Assembly: GCF_000143415.4 (NCBI RefSeq) | Contig: NW_003314268.1 | Coordinates: 3,113,502 to 3,177,501 of the forward strand | Reading direction: 5' to 3' | DNA length: 64,000 bases | Source of the DNA: Selaginella moellendorffii | Lineage: Eukaryota; Streptophyta; Lycopodiopsida; Selaginellales; Selaginellaceae | Part shown: piece by piece, positions 23,311 to 37,262 of the stretch | Position numbering within the stretch: position 1 is the first letter of the stretch | Layout: each line of letters starts with the position of its first letter | Notes under the pieces: generated by a model | Databases searched by the model: none | Seen by the model: the letters and a program-made list of their open reading frames with translations, nothing else | Told to the model about the DNA's origin: nothing | Program-made: the position numbers and the translations under genes

Positions 23311-24287
23311 CGGTGAGTGCCTTGCTTTTATTTCCATCGTAGAAGATGGCTAGAAGCTGAACCTTTTCTCCTTTTCTTTTCTTGTGTGATATGTTTTCAG
23401 AGTTTCAGAGTTGACGATCCCGCGCCACACGAACTACCATCTAAAAGCGATATGGCCGACCTTCATATCATCCTGGTTAACGCTGAGAAGAGAATCAGAG
23501 CACTGACTGCCTCCAAAACTACATCGGTGAAAAAGGCCAGAAGAAGTGTGAAGAAGAAACATGGCCAGCTATGTGAAGCTCCATTGGGCGGGCCTTTTGT
23601 GTTGCCTCTCTCGAGGAGCCCAAGGAGGAGCTCTTGTTTTCCTGAAGTTCTTTCATACCCGACAACGGTTTATAGCAGCAAGGCTGACGCAATGCAGTTC
23701 CGAGGAAGAGTTGTGGCCATCACGGGTTGATAGATGGAGGTTTAGCAGTCCAGATGAAGACCTTTCTATTGGCTCGAGCACTCAGCAGATTTCGGTCAGA
23801 TTACCGGTCAGAATTCGGTCTTAAGGAGAGAGAGTTTGGAAGTCCCATCTCTCGGACCTTTGGGACGACTTCGTTATTCTCCAGGTGCTTTCATTCAAGC
23901 AAGATACTCGAGCAACGTTGCGGCAGAAAGAAAGTGCAGCGCTCCGGGCGAGGAAGTGGTCCGAGTCTTCCGGACGGAGGCGCTAAAATGAGGATATGTC
24001 CGGGAAAGCAGGTGTATCAACACAGGGAAGGCCGAGTCGCGACTCAGGAATTCAAACGCAACAACAGAGGTGGCAGCGAAAGTTCCGAAAGATCAGCGAC
24101 GACGGCCAGGATGTTGAGATCGGCGTGGAAGGCTAGCAGGCAAAGTACACAGTGTGGGCGCTAACCTCGTGTTTTTGCAAAAACTTGCAGGAGGATACGT
24201 GCGGGATTGAAGTTTCCGCGGTTGCCGAGTTGTTTCCAGAAGACTTAGCACTCTATAAAATCCTCTTTTTGATAAGGAGTTGTGGTC

Positions 24288-26097
24288 ATGTTTTCAAGCT
24301 ATCCTCTTATTCTTCTCTTCGCTCTTGATCTTCGACATTGTGAGGCTTTTTCCAGTATGGGCACCCGTGTCGCAGATGATAGATGCTATCTCGTAGCACA
24401 CTATACGAGCGTGTGGTCGTATCTGTGGCCTCACATCTCGCATTCTTTGGAAGTCGGGAGTGTGAACTTGGATTGGAGAGCGTGATTTTCTCTGTTTATG
24501 CTCCGGAGCGTGAGGTCTGTCTCTCAACCACTGAAGCACTTTGGAAGATGGGTGGAGAAGGCAATTAACCTTCGTGCATCCAATGGAGGAATTCTCAGGA
24601 CCTTGTATACTCTTCCGATGGATCCACAAGGTAACTAGAATTGATTTCACGGTGTTGACTTTTAATTGTGTGCTGTTCTTCCAGCGCTTGTTGATCCTTC
24701 CGAGGATTCGGAGAGCTACCTAACTTTCAACGGCCACATGGAACCAAGAACCAGCCTCCTCCAAGCCCCTTCGTCTCAGCGTCTGTGTCTTTCATGTCCA
24801 GACTCCAAAGCGGTAGCAGATGTTTGTGCTATGGCGTCTAAAGTTGCGTATGAGCCCGAAGTTCATCGAATTTGTCGTGAATCAGAATTGGAAGGTAAGT
24901 CCGAGCCTTGCACAACCTCCGACTCTCTCCTTTGCAGATGCATCTACTAGGAACTTACAACTGTTGGAACGGTAAGAGGTTATTTTTCTCGCTATCCAGT
25001 TTCATCTGACGTTGCCGTCTCTCTTTCATGCTACAGAGTTTCAGAAAAAACGCTCGACTCAAGCTTTCATTTTCGCCGACCGGGAAACTGATGCAGAAGC
25101 CATCGTTCTTGCCTTCCGGGGAACGGAAGCCTTCAATGCATACGACTGGTGCACAGACTTGGATTTCTCCTGGTACGAGCTCCCGCAGCTCGGCCGTGTC
25201 CATCTCGGATTCCTCGAAGCACTGGGGCTGGGCGACAGGAACAGGATGCAAAGCTTCCAGAGGTTGAAGCAGAACATCTACGAGAACTCGAGGACTCCGT
25301 TGCCACAGACTCCAACATCTGGATTACCCGACTTTGTCCTCAGCGATGAGAGGAAGCTGCTCGCGTACGACCACATCAGTGCGGAGCTCGTCACCATCCT
25401 CCGGAACCACAGAAACGCAAAGCTCTACATCACCGGTCACAGCCTCGGCGGCGCTCTGGCGACTCTCTTCACCGCCATGCTCTTCTACAACCGGGAAGAG
25501 AATCGAGTCTTTTACAACACCGAGGACGACGTTGCCAGGAGGCTCGCGGCGCTCTATACGTTTGGCCAGCCCCACGTTGGAGACAAGAGCTTTGCGTCCT
25601 TCATGGACACCAGCTTAAACAAGCCAACCATGAGGTACTTTAGAGTTGTCTACAATAACGACATGGTAGCTCGAGTTCCCTTCGACAACTCTCTGTTTGG
25701 CTTCAAGCATTTCGGGAATTGCTGCTACTTCACTTACAACTACACCCTCCAGGTACTTTACTTCGAGACACTGCTCTCTGTGTAGGATCCATATTAACGT
25801 TCTGCACAGATCCTTCCGGACGAGCCATTTCCCAATTTCCTCTCCCCGGTTTACATGGTGCTGTCCCGGCTTTACGCGCTGTTCGAGCTCGTCCAGAGCT
25901 TCTTCATGAGCTATAGATATGGCGGGGAGTTTAGCGAGACGAGGTTGTCCACTGTGGCAAGGATTGCAGGCTTGCTCGTGCCTGGGATCGCCGGCCACAG
26001 CTTGGTGAATTACATCAACTGCGTCAGGCTGGGGCCCGACCATCTCGATCCGGCGTGCCTGCAAAACACGGAGTGGGATAAATCCCAGTATGCATAG
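24288..26097 (+). pseudogene. Class 3 lipase (OBL type), dead duplicate
   Basis: The five exons align with those of the block A gene: 24288-24630, 24685-24894, 24938-24971, 25037-25752, 25810-26097. Exon 1 has a TGA at 24483 where the intact copy has AGA, and exon 2 has lost 2 bp near 24854, shifting the frame. Downstream exons keep an open frame, the GHSLGG elbow and the FGQPHVGD strand, so decay is recent. All splice sites are intact. An N-terminally truncated product from an internal start would retain the hydrolase core, but nothing supports its expression. Confidence 0.9.
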
Positions 26098-26866
26098 CAA
26101 CTTCGTACATGTCAAATAAAACTTACACATGGTGTCATTCGAAAATATAAAAAAATGAACACAATTACATTGCCTTCAGAACTGAATGCACAATGGAATT
26201 CTCTGTATGGAGCCAGAGCTTTTACTGGTGAAAGTGCAAGCATGGAATGAAACAATGCAATTTATCCTTACCACCCAGAAAGGAACCATAGACAAAGCAC
26301 TGATGATTAACTCTATCCACCTCAACTATGAGTTCCACAAAGGATGGTGGCATGTCTGTGTGGCTTAGACTGCTTGTTGCATCAACTTGGGAGCACTCCT
26401 TGCACAAGTGGCAATTTTGGAGTGGAAAAATAGTGTAGAGTTAGAGCTATAGTCAAAGAAATAGAGAACATCTAATAAATGTTTCTGATGACTGTCAAAC
26501 AACATTTGGTTTTCAGAGAAATGGATTGAATAGTGAACATTAGCCATGCCATCTAAACCCAAGCTTACAAGATATATTTTAATAAAAATAAAAAATAAAA
26601 AATAATATTACTCAAGTCTAGGCTATATCATATTAATATATATAAAAATAAACGAATCTCTCATATAGCTAGTGGCTTCTAAGTTGTGACAATCACAAAG
26701 TTATAAATTAACATATATCATAATTCAAAAATTTAATTTTTGTTTTATTTTCTTTATATATAAAAATAACTCTAAATTTTATTTGAAATTCATTTTTAAT
26801 GTTTATAATTTTATTTCTATTTAGTTTAATTATAGATTATGGAATTGTATTTGGTAAAATAGATAT
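26098..26866. other. Lipase flank and AT-rich spacer
   Basis: 26100-26400 matches block A downstream of its lipase. 26570-26866 is about 80 percent AT, absent from block A, and has no gene. Confidence 0.5.
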
Positions 26867-27669
26867 AGAATAATTCACTTACTGAGGAAGATATTAATAC
26901 AATTTTAGGTCACATTAAAAGACTTGCACTAAAATTACATGAATCTCATCTTTATCGACAAAATTATATTGATACTGATTTAATAGATATTGATGGAGGA
27001 GGTGTTGTTATAAGAATTCAACATTTAGCTGGAAGTACTCTATATTGTTCTACAGGAATTTCAACTGGAAAACTAGTTTTAGGTGGTTCTCTCCAAAAAT
27101 CAATAAATGAAATCATTAAAAAGGTAATAAATGATTTATTACTAGCACTTTCTAGTGAATGTAGAATTGTGTCTAATAATTATCTTATTCGATATATATT
27201 AGTAACTCATTGGAAACCATTAAATTATTTAGAAAATATAAATAGAGTTTTCAGATATTTTGAAAATTGTGATATTACTTTGACTACTTTAAATGCTGGT
27301 TTCTCTGATCATATTTTATATAAAGGTAAATTTTTACAATCCCCAAATCGTATGAATATACTATATATCAAAATGAATTGTAAACTTACATTTTTTTCTG
27401 GAAAAACTAATTTATGGGAATCTCCAAATAATGAATATTTTGGAGAGTGTTTTTTAGATATGCAAATTGATGGAAATTTAGTGTTATATACTTCTAAACG
27501 AAATGTATTATGGTCTCCCAATATGTATTGTTATGACAAACCAAACTGTTTACTTTTAACTTATATTACAGTTGAAGATAATTGTAAACTGGTAAGCTAC
27601 TTGACAACATATCCAAGCAGAGCTTGGTGGACATTAGATTATTCTAAACATATTGGCTGCTTAAGCTAG
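26867..27669 (+). CDS. AT-rich GNA-type mannose-binding lectin ORF
   Basis: A frame is open for 267 codons (from just after TAG at 26864-26866 to TAG at 27667) in DNA of roughly 28 percent GC, which is unlikely by chance. The C-terminal half is a bulb-lectin (GNA) fold with three beta subdomains: SDHILYKGKFL..KMNCKLTF, then FLDMQIDGNLVLY with a perfect QxDxNxVxY mannose-binding motif, then a degenerate third (VEDNCKLVSY). The N-terminal 130 residues, rich in Ile, Asn, Tyr and Leu, are unrecognised. There is no in-frame ATG in the first 100 codons, so a 5' exon, a non-ATG start or a truncated copy must be considered. Codon use is unlike the GC-richer plant genes around it. Block A has a decayed copy. 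Confidence 0.6.
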
Positions 27670-27769
27670 AATTGTCTTATTGAATAGAAAATAATTTGCT
27701 TTCCAAAATGCAATAATATTTACAAGAATTGAAGAATCCGTCCTCTTCATTCTTCTTGACCTTCAGAAC

Positions 27770-27820
27770 TAGCAGCCAAGGTGGACATGACTAGAAATCA
27801 TGTGGGCTTGCCCGCGCAAC
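27770..27820 (+). tRNA. Truncated tRNA-Ser(AGA)-like remnant, copy B
   Basis: Same anticodon arm as at 12047 (ACATGACTAGAAATCATGT) and variable-arm-like GGCTTGCCC, but the T-arm is deleted. Not functional. Confidence 0.45.
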
Positions 27821-27909
27821 CTTGATTTTCTTCATTTTCTTTTAATCACCTTAATTTGTTTACGCATTTTGTACAAGTAAAACACGCAAAAGTAAAGAGA
27901 CCAAAGTAA

Positions 27910-29439
<1,530 letters not shown>

Positions 29440-29530
29440 CAAACCCTAGAAAGTTTTGGAAAACCCCCTTTTAACCTTTATTTCCTTTCTATCCATCCAT
29501 AAACATTAGAGTGGTTTTCCCTCCTAGCGA

Positions 29531-30837
<1,307 letters not shown>

Positions 30838-31168
30838 CGAAATCGCCCAGACGGATCAAAATCCCATCAAGAAGCGCCCAAGCAGCTGTGGAATCGAGAA
30901 TCGATAGCTAGACGGGCGCCAAAATCGAGAGAAGAGGAGCGCTACAAATCAATCCAGAGATCGAGAGAGAGAGAGAGAAGGGCGAGCGCTACTAGGGCAC
31001 TTTCGAAGAGCTGAGATTGTGCTGCTAAAGCTAGCGCCCGCCAACATTTTGGCGCCATGTACGAATGGGCCAGTGGCCACCCTAGCTGCGTACGGATAAA
31101 CATGGACACCAATTTAAAATGGACTTCGAGGTGGGGAATGGTAGAGAAATTCTTGCTGAGGAGAAGAT

Positions 31169-32124
31169 ATGCAAATCGCCGCTCTTCAATGCTGCGGCCG
31201 CCTCCAATTCGCGAGCGCCGCGCGATGGTCGATGCTCCAGGAGAATTGCCCTAGGCGGAAGATCCCCGCCGCGTTCCTCGTCAACAGCCGGCTCTTCTCG
31301 ACGCTCCGCCAGCACGACTTGCGAGGCTTGATCGTCTCGGTACGAAGATTTTCTCCACTAATCTCATCCATGTTTCGTGATTGCTTCTCGGCAGCGGTCG
31401 CAAAGATCCTACGACGATGAATTTCGCTCCACGGCAAGCATTGCGTTGGGACTCCACCAGCGCTACAAGAAAGTCGTGCAAGGAGGATTCAGCAACAATC
31501 TCCAGGTAAGAACGAGAAGATCAAAGACACGATCAATCAATCGATCAGGAATCCTATGCGCAGGATTTCATAACTGCTGTAGTGACTGCTTACGCGATCG
31601 GCTGCACGGAAGAAGGCCTGAGAAAAGAGCTCTTGAATTCCAATATCACTTCCAAAGAGGTAGAACAAGTTCTCGCCATTGTTCTTCACATATTTCTTGT
31701 GTTCTTCAAATCTTTTTCCAGGTAGAAGAATGTATACTTTGGGTGATCATCGTCTTTACATCGATCATGTCAAGCCCGCCACCAACAGTGATACGATGGT
31801 CTACAACTGCGGCAGTTACAGCCGAGTCTCTTTTAGAATGGAAAGGATTTTGTTCCATTATCGCCAACGCGTACTACAACAGGGGAATGGCCTGGTAAAT
31901 AAACTCCATAACTTCAATCTCTCATCTCTTCTCTTCTCTAGGCTACCAGTGAAAACACTGCAGCTGGAACAAATGGCGGTGTTAGGACGAGCCGAGGAAG
32001 CATCGCTAGTGGCCGATCGGATGCGATTAGCTTTCACAACCTTAGAGGTATGATAGCTCACCACTGGCAATCAAACCGGCTCGATTTTGCGCAGATAGTG
32101 TGCCCCCAGTGGCCAAAGAAATGA
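31169..32124 (+). CDS. Unrecognised 228-aa protein, probably organelle-targeted
   Basis: Six exons join in frame: 31169-31339, 31395-31505, 31564-31659, 31722-31894, 31942-32047, 32095-32124; 228 aa. The first 60 residues are rich in Arg, Ala and Ser with almost no acid, as in a plastid or mitochondrial transit peptide. The mature part contains QRYKKVVQGGFSNN, a hydrophobic stretch CILWVIIVFTSIM (near residue 135) and an Ala/Glu helix, ending CPQWPKK. I do not recognise the family. The intact six-exon frame with ordinary splice sites shows it is a real gene. It converges on MOS2, with 113 bp between the stops. Confidence 0.8.
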
Positions 32125-32237
32125 TGGTTTCTAGTCCAAGAGCGAAACATCTGATCAAGCACAACGCAGTTAGTAAGCGTATGAAGTATTTCTCTTTCTC
32201 TTTGCTGCTTTTCTTTCTTACCAGTTCTCAGTCGAGA

Positions 32238-33674
32238 TCAAGCGCCATCGCCAGTAAACTCCGCAAGGTGGTCCAAGTCGAGAGTGGCCATCTCAAAGCT
32301 CTCCTCCATCTGGACCACCGCAACCTGTTTCTTACTGTCCCGCTCCAGCAGCTTCCCAATGGATCCCCTCAGCTTCCCTCCAACGACGATCACACGCCCG
32401 CCCGGCTTTGGAATCGCGGTCTCCAAGTACTCCTGCTTCACCTCCTCCACAAGATCACCGCTCTCGTCCAAGACAATATGGCACACCGTCGGAGCCACCA
32501 CGTCGATCACGCGCCCCTTCTTGAGGTAGAGCCTCCCGCCTTGAAACCGCTTGCTAACGACCCTCACTCGTATTTGGCTCCTCAGCCAGGGCCTCGCTCT
32601 CTCGTCGTCACCACCACCATCGCCCCTCTGGATCCTCAGCTCCTTGAGCCTCTTCATCGCGTTCTCCTCCTCGACGGAGCCAACATCCGCCAAGTTCTTG
32701 GCATCCACCTCCACCGTCTCGCCGCTACCAGCCAGCTTCACCCCCACCACCTCTCCCGGATTCGCCACCTTGTCCTTGCGACCCAGAACCTCGCCCCTCA
32801 GCCCAGCGTGCCTCCCCGAGACGATGGTCATGACTTTGCCACCGTAAACTCCCCTCTTGGCCCTCTCGACGAGCTTCTCGCCAATCTCCACCCTGTGACG
32901 AACCTTCCCATCCGGCCCAACCGGAGCTACTAGATCTGGCTTGGCCTCCCTGCTCTCGCCCGGCTTGATGACTTTCTTCTTCTTCTCCTCCTTTGGAGCT
33001 GGCACTGCCCCGAGACCCAGCCGCTCGGGCCTCCTCACAAACTCGGTGGCCTTGACGTCCTCGGTGGCTCTCCGCCCAATCCCTCGCCCATCTCTCCAGC
33101 CCATCCCCAGCAGCAGCGCCTGCCCAAATTTCTCCACCGGCATCGCATCATAGGCCGCCAGAGACGCCGACTCGGGGAGGAATTCCAGGTGATCCACCAG
33201 CGCTTCCTTGTCCAGCTTCGCGCGGAGCTCGCGAGCTTCCATAATATCCGTCTTGACGCTCCCTCCTCCTGCTTTGGACGATCTTACCGACAATCCATAC
33301 TGGACGCCATCCACGGGGCCGGCGGGAAGAACTTCCCCCACGAATTCCTGGACGCTGTCCTCCGGCGCGCTCATGAGATTCTTCATCCGCTTCTCCGGCT
33401 TCCACGAGTTCTCCAGGCGCGGGATCACCATGGCCGCGCCGCTGGAGCTCGGCTCGCCGACAACCTGGATCCCAATCTCGTCCACCGACCGCACGAATTC
33501 CACGGCCTCGTGCTCGCGATCGGACGAGTTGCTGGTGCCGATCACTCGCTGCCGCTTGCGACTGGAGATTGAGAATCTTACAGTGCCATTCGCCGTCGTC
33601 GCCGTGCCATTCGCCGTCGCCAAGGATTCGTGCGAGGCAGCTGCGAATCCACTCTCCGCGACTTCCATGCCCAT
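32238..33674 (-). CDS. MOS2: G-patch/KOW splicing-associated protein MOS2 (GPKOW family)
   Basis: A single-exon gene of 478 aa, like its intronless relatives. Landmarks: an N-terminal Ser/Arg region with SISSRKRQRV, the central EFVGEVLPAG segment and the VDHLEFLPES block, a G-patch (VEKFGQALLLGMGWRDGRG, near residue 190), a conserved PERLGLGAVP, and two KOW motifs (VMTIVSGRHAGLRGEVLGR near 285 and RVIVVGGKLRGSIGKLLER near 430). GPKOW proteins act in the nucleus with the spliceosome; Arabidopsis MOS2 is needed for innate immunity and microRNA processing. The first of two in-frame ATGs is used as start. Confidence 0.93.
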   Translation of the reverse strand: MGMEVAESGFAAASHESLATANGTATTANGTVRFSISSRKRQRVIGTSNSSDREHEAVEFVRSVDEIGIQVVGEPSSSGAAMVIPRLENSWKPEKRMKNLMSAPEDSVQEFVGEVLPAGPVDGVQYGLSVRSSKAGGGSVKTDIMEARELRAKLDKEALVDHLEFLPESASLAAYDAMPVEKFGQALLLGMGWRDGRGIGRRATEDVKATEFVRRPERLGLGAVPAPKEEKKKKVIKPGESREAKPDLVAPVGPDGKVRHRVEIGEKLVERAKRGVYGGKVMTIVSGRHAGLRGEVLGRKDKVANPGEVVGVKLAGSGETVEVDAKNLADVGSVEEENAMKRLKELRIQRGDGGGDDERARPWLRSQIRVRVVSKRFQGGRLYLKKGRVIDVVAPTVCHIVLDESGDLVEEVKQEYLETAIPKPGGRVIVVGGKLRGSIGKLLERDSKKQVAVVQMEESFEMATLDLDHLAEFTGDGA

Positions 33675-33861
33675 CTACAAACCCTAGCTAACCCTAAAAT
33701 CTTAACCCTTTGTATGAACTCTAGCATTTAACTGCGCAATCGATTTACTGTGAGATCTGACAGTAGTTCTTTCTCAAGCGAGCACTCCATTTTATATCTG
33801 AAGAACGCGGAAAGATCAAAACCTTTCTATGCTAGAAAATTCCAGGTTGTTTAGATCTATC

Positions 33862-34949
33862 TCACCTTTCATCGGATTCCCAGTAGCACAAACTTGTGGG
33901 AGTTGGATCCCTCGACGCCGATGAAAATCTTGGAACTTTGTTCGATTGAGCAGCCTGAGAAGAACACATGTATGAGAGATTGTTGAAAAGATGGAACTTT
34001 TTACCCGGAGTTCACAGTAGAGCTGGTAAATTCTATGCCTCATGTCCGAATGAACTAAAGCGTTCTCGGTTTCCTTCATAAGATCTGCTGTCGACCAAAC
34101 TTTCTCCATGTCGTAAAACTCTTTCTTTAGAGACTGCCAAGGCCGCAGAGAAGATTTTAGAGCTTCAAAGCTTTTTCAAATCAATGGTTACCTTGCGATG
34201 CCTTAGCCGGTTTCCTTCAGCGATCCGTAAAGTGTTCCGAAGAGATCTAAAGATGATGGGATCTTGCATTATATGCTGGATGACGCGCTGCTCGAGATCC
34301 TCCCTCGTGTCGTGATCTTCCAAAGTTTTCACAATCCACGCATTGTCTTCGTCTATCTTCGAGAACCTCCATCTCAATCAACAAAAAGTGACACTTTTAT
34401 CGTCTTACCTTTTTCTCCTCCGCAACTTCCTCCTCGCTTGGAGGCTCAGGCTCTGCCTCCTCCATTTCCTGAAAAGGAACAATGAAAAACTTGACATAGA
34501 AACATCAATTGGCGTACATCTCTCTTCCGACGAAAAGCATCGGAGTTGTCAAGGAAAGTTCCTGTGATCGACTGGCGAAATCCTGTGTCGTTCAAGAATC
34601 TAAGCGAGAAAACCACAAAACATAATCCATCGCCTCCCAGAACTAAAAGAACTTTAGATGCTTACCTGCGAACTGATGCCCGTTGCGCTGCAAATGACTT
34701 AAACCTGTCCTTCTTCTTATAATTTTCCAACTTCTCTTTCTCCAGTATTTTCTCAGCTCTCTTCTGCTTCACTTTCAGCTCATATTCCTTCTCTGTTCAA
34801 AGCATTTCCTTTAGAATTCGATTTTCAAATCAGATCGCTCACTACTACCTTTCATTGGCCTGAAACGCGTCGGGAAGCATGTCTAGTAAACAAACTCACT
34901 CGTTAGTCCTCTCCAGTGACACGACCTTGATGAAACTCACGAATTCCAT
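33862..34949 (-). CDS. Unrecognised coiled-coil protein gene with many short introns
   Basis: Exons that join in frame on the minus strand: about 34949-34938 (or further upstream), 34879-34849, 34792-34666, 34599-34518, 34468-34409, 34356-34192, 34133-34005, 33954-33862. Introns are 49-58 bp in most cases. The protein has a Lys/Glu coiled coil (KEKEYELKVKQKRAEKILEK), an acidic linker (EMEEAEPEPPSEEE), a charged domain with DEDNAWIVKTLEDHDTREDL and a final region with KKEFYDMEKVWSTADL. I do not recognise the family. The 5' end is uncertain: coding-like sequence extends above 34949 and could link to the gene starting at 35475, in which case the two entries are one gene. Confidence 0.6.
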
Positions 34950-34999
34950 CAGAGGTGTTTGCAGATAGTGAATGTCCAATCCAACGAAATCTAGACATC

Positions 35000-35475
35000 A
35001 TAGAATCAGGCACACACTATCTGCAAACCCTCTGGATGAAAACTTTGTTGCCTAGATAGCTTTGGAACTTTTGACAAGAACTCCTGTTCGTGGCAATGGA
35101 GTGACACCCTTTCTAGCCGAGACCAAATTTACAGTAGCACAGCCTGAACATAGAAAATAAAAACCAGCAAAGAAGGAAAAGTAAAGTTTCACGAACCTTG
35201 ACGATGATGTGAGTCTTTCGCTTCTGGAGGCTCCTGGAGAAATCCCGGACATTCTTGGCCCCATCCGATGCCTCAGCGGTGGCGGGCCGCCCGAAGCTCC
35301 ACATCCGGAGGCTGGCGACGCTGGGGACATCGCTGAGACTGAATTTGAGGCTCCGCCGCCCATAGAATCGCGACTTTTTCGACCCGGCCGAGGACGCCGA
35401 TCGCAGCGACGCCGTCCGAGATGCGATACGAACACTGCGGCTGCTCGCCGTCCTGTCGCTGCTGGAATCGGCCAT
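35000..35475 (-). CDS. Small basic Ser/Arg-rich protein, unrecognised
   Basis: Exon 1 (35475-35197, 93 codons, phase 0) starts with MADSSSDRTASSRSVRIASR and ends with SLQKRKTHIIVK before a GT donor. It is Ser/Arg-rich with a central SLKFSLSDVPSVASLRMWSFGRP. Two acceptors are possible: one at about 35148 gives a stop after four residues (97 aa), one at about 35114 gives an extra Cys-containing exon ending at a TAG near 35001. The gene shares a 179-bp divergent promoter with the gene at 35655, which has a mitosis-type MSA motif. Nuclear or cytoskeletal location is possible but not shown. Confidence 0.55.
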
Positions 35476-35565
35476 TGCTTCTTCTTCTTCTCGCGCGAAT
35501 CGATCAAATTCTAGGGCTCCAAGAGACAGAGCGCTTTTAAACGGACGGCCAGGATTTAATTCAGT

Positions 35566-35576
35566 CCTAACGGCTA
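35566..35576 (+). promoter_or_regulatory. MSA element (MYB3R site) in a divergent promoter
   Basis: CCTAACGGCTA fits the M-phase-specific activator consensus YCYAACGGYYA at all positions. It lies 91 bp upstream of the gene on the minus strand and 79 bp upstream of the ATG at 35655. MSA sites are bound by three-repeat MYB proteins and give G2/M expression. Confidence 0.55.
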
Positions 35577-35654
35577 GGATCGCTTCGGGCGCTCTTTGCC
35601 CTAATCGATTCTTCTTTCGTCTTCGTGGCGAGTCCGGGAGCGCGAGGAGCAGCG

Positions 35655-37060
35655 ATGGCGACGCCGCGGCCGGCCGTTGCGCAGATCCAAAATTTCAAGC
35701 AGGAGAGGAAGCTGACCAAGTGTGTGACCTGCGGCAACACGGCAATGGGCAAGTATGCGAAAATTTCTCTAGCTCAGTGTGGTGATTTCTCAGGGATTCT
35801 CTCTTCTAGATGTGATTTCCGAGCTTGCGGGACGTGCTGTGTGAGGGCTAAGAACCCCTGCCAAGCTCACGGTAAGTTGAAAATTCTCTTGGTGGGAACT
35901 TGGGAAGTATGTTTTAAATTTTTTTTTCTTCTTCTCTTCCTCTCAGGATTTAAGCAAGCTACAGGGCCAATGACTCCTTCTACGCCGGAGGTTTCACAGC
36001 CTCGTCCAGCGCAGTTTCAGTGGGCTCCTGGAATGTAAGTTTCATTTCTTGTCGGCTGAAACCAAAGAACTAGAAGGACTCAAGGTGGTTTGCTCAGGGG
36101 AATGTCACCATACATGAGGCCTCCAAATGGACAAGTTTCATCTCCTTACATGAACCAGATGATGCGATACCGTGTCCCTTACACGTCTCCGATCGTCCGG
36201 ATGCCGGCGCCTCCTCCAGTGGAAACCGAAGATCAGAAAGAGGCGCGGCTGGAGAAAGCTCGAAAGAATTTCATCTACGCACAGAAGGTAAGCTTGTATC
36301 ACCTTGACCACCGAGTTTTTACGTTGTTTTCTTCTAGGAAGCGCTCATGATAAACTCGTGGAGAATGATCAAGATGAGAGCGTACGCAGACGCAGATCTT
36401 TCCTTTGAAGACGAGGCCTTCGATCGTTACATGCGAGCTTCTACGTTGTTGGAAGGCGTGGTAGGACTCGACGAGAGGAACGATACAGTAACGGAGGGCA
36501 TAGCGGATACAAGACAGGAAGATTCACTACAGGCCGCAGTCTTGGCCAGGCATGACTCGAGGAACAGCGAACTCCAGAGACAAAAGCTCCAAAAGGCCAT
36601 CGCCAAGAGCTTTTCAAAGCTCCGGAAGAAGGAGTCGGAGTCGGAGAGCATGCTAGAGATTCGCGAGTTCAACCAGCAGGCAGGGATCGGCCGCAGGGAC
36701 ACGAAACGAATGAAGGTCCAGACTCCGGATGGAAAGGAGTGCTTGCGTCGGATCAACGCGTGGGAGGATCTCTTCGAGGGAATCGGGTCGTTCTCCAGCT
36801 CCGGAGAGATGAGGAACTACCTGGAGCAGTTCTCGACGAGAGAAGCGAGCAAAGGCGAGCAAGTAAATCCCGCTGCGAGCGGTGCCATGGAGGAGAAGAG
36901 CTCGAAGATCCCGCCAGTGCGAAGATTGGTCACCATTCTCATGAAGCAAAAGCAGCAAGCGCCAGTGATCCCAGAGACGCAAAAGGAGATGGAACTTTCG
37001 GACGAGAGCTTGAGCAAGGTGTACGATAATCTCGAGAGCTACACGCTGGAAGCGCTGTAA
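35655..37060 (+). CDS. Cys-rich zinc-binding protein of unknown function
   Basis: Five exons join in frame: 35655-35752, 35810-35871, 35947-36034, 36098-36287, 36338-37060; 386 aa. Near the N-terminus is a compact cluster C-x2-C, C-x5-C-x2-CC, then C-x2-H (KCVTCGN, CDFRACGTCC, CQAHG), reminiscent of but not the same as the SHI/STY RING-like finger. A Pro/Met-rich linker follows (MSPYMRPP), then a long charged helical region (EDQKEARLEKARKNF; KLQKAIAKSFSKLRKKES) and a basic RRDTKRMK. The second splice donor choice (AA before GTATGC) is fixed by frame and restores the CxxC-x-C spacing. I cannot name the function. The start is the first ATG after the divergent promoter. Confidence 0.8.
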
Positions 37061-37198
37061 CATCCATTGCTAGAGCTAAAAACTATCATTGCGAGAAACA
37101 CTAGAATATGTCTCGAGATAGAAAGAAAGAACGCCATAGTCAAAGAGGGTGCCACGTTAGTGCCACGTTAGTGCCACGATTCATGTTTGTGGGAGTTC

Positions 37199-37206
37199 TT
37201 ATAAGA
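37199..37206 (+). promoter_or_regulatory. TATA box candidate for the secreted peptide gene
   Basis: TTATAAGA lies 57 bp before the ATG at 37263, a normal plant spacing. Confidence 0.45.
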
Positions 37207-37262
37207 ACTGGGCTCGTTTGATCTTATCTCGCCGCACCACAGGAAAGGATCGATCGCGATCC

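Noticed and set aside
24379-25785. Functional second lipase
   Set aside because: The hydrolase exons are open, but a nonsense codon in exon 1 and a 2-bp loss in exon 2 break the gene before the catalytic core.
26984-27002. Possible TTA/TAA duplications marking the lectin ORF as a mobile element
   Set aside because: In 80 percent AT DNA such short matches occur everywhere, and no inverted repeats flank the ORF.
34373-34408. 36-bp intron in the coiled-coil gene
   Set aside because: It would shift the frame; the acceptor at 34357 gives a 52-bp intron in line with the others and keeps the frame.
35740-35753. GC-AG intron in the zinc-binding protein gene
   Set aside because: A GC donor at GGGCAAGT was considered, but the GT donor three bases later keeps the frame and the Cys spacing.
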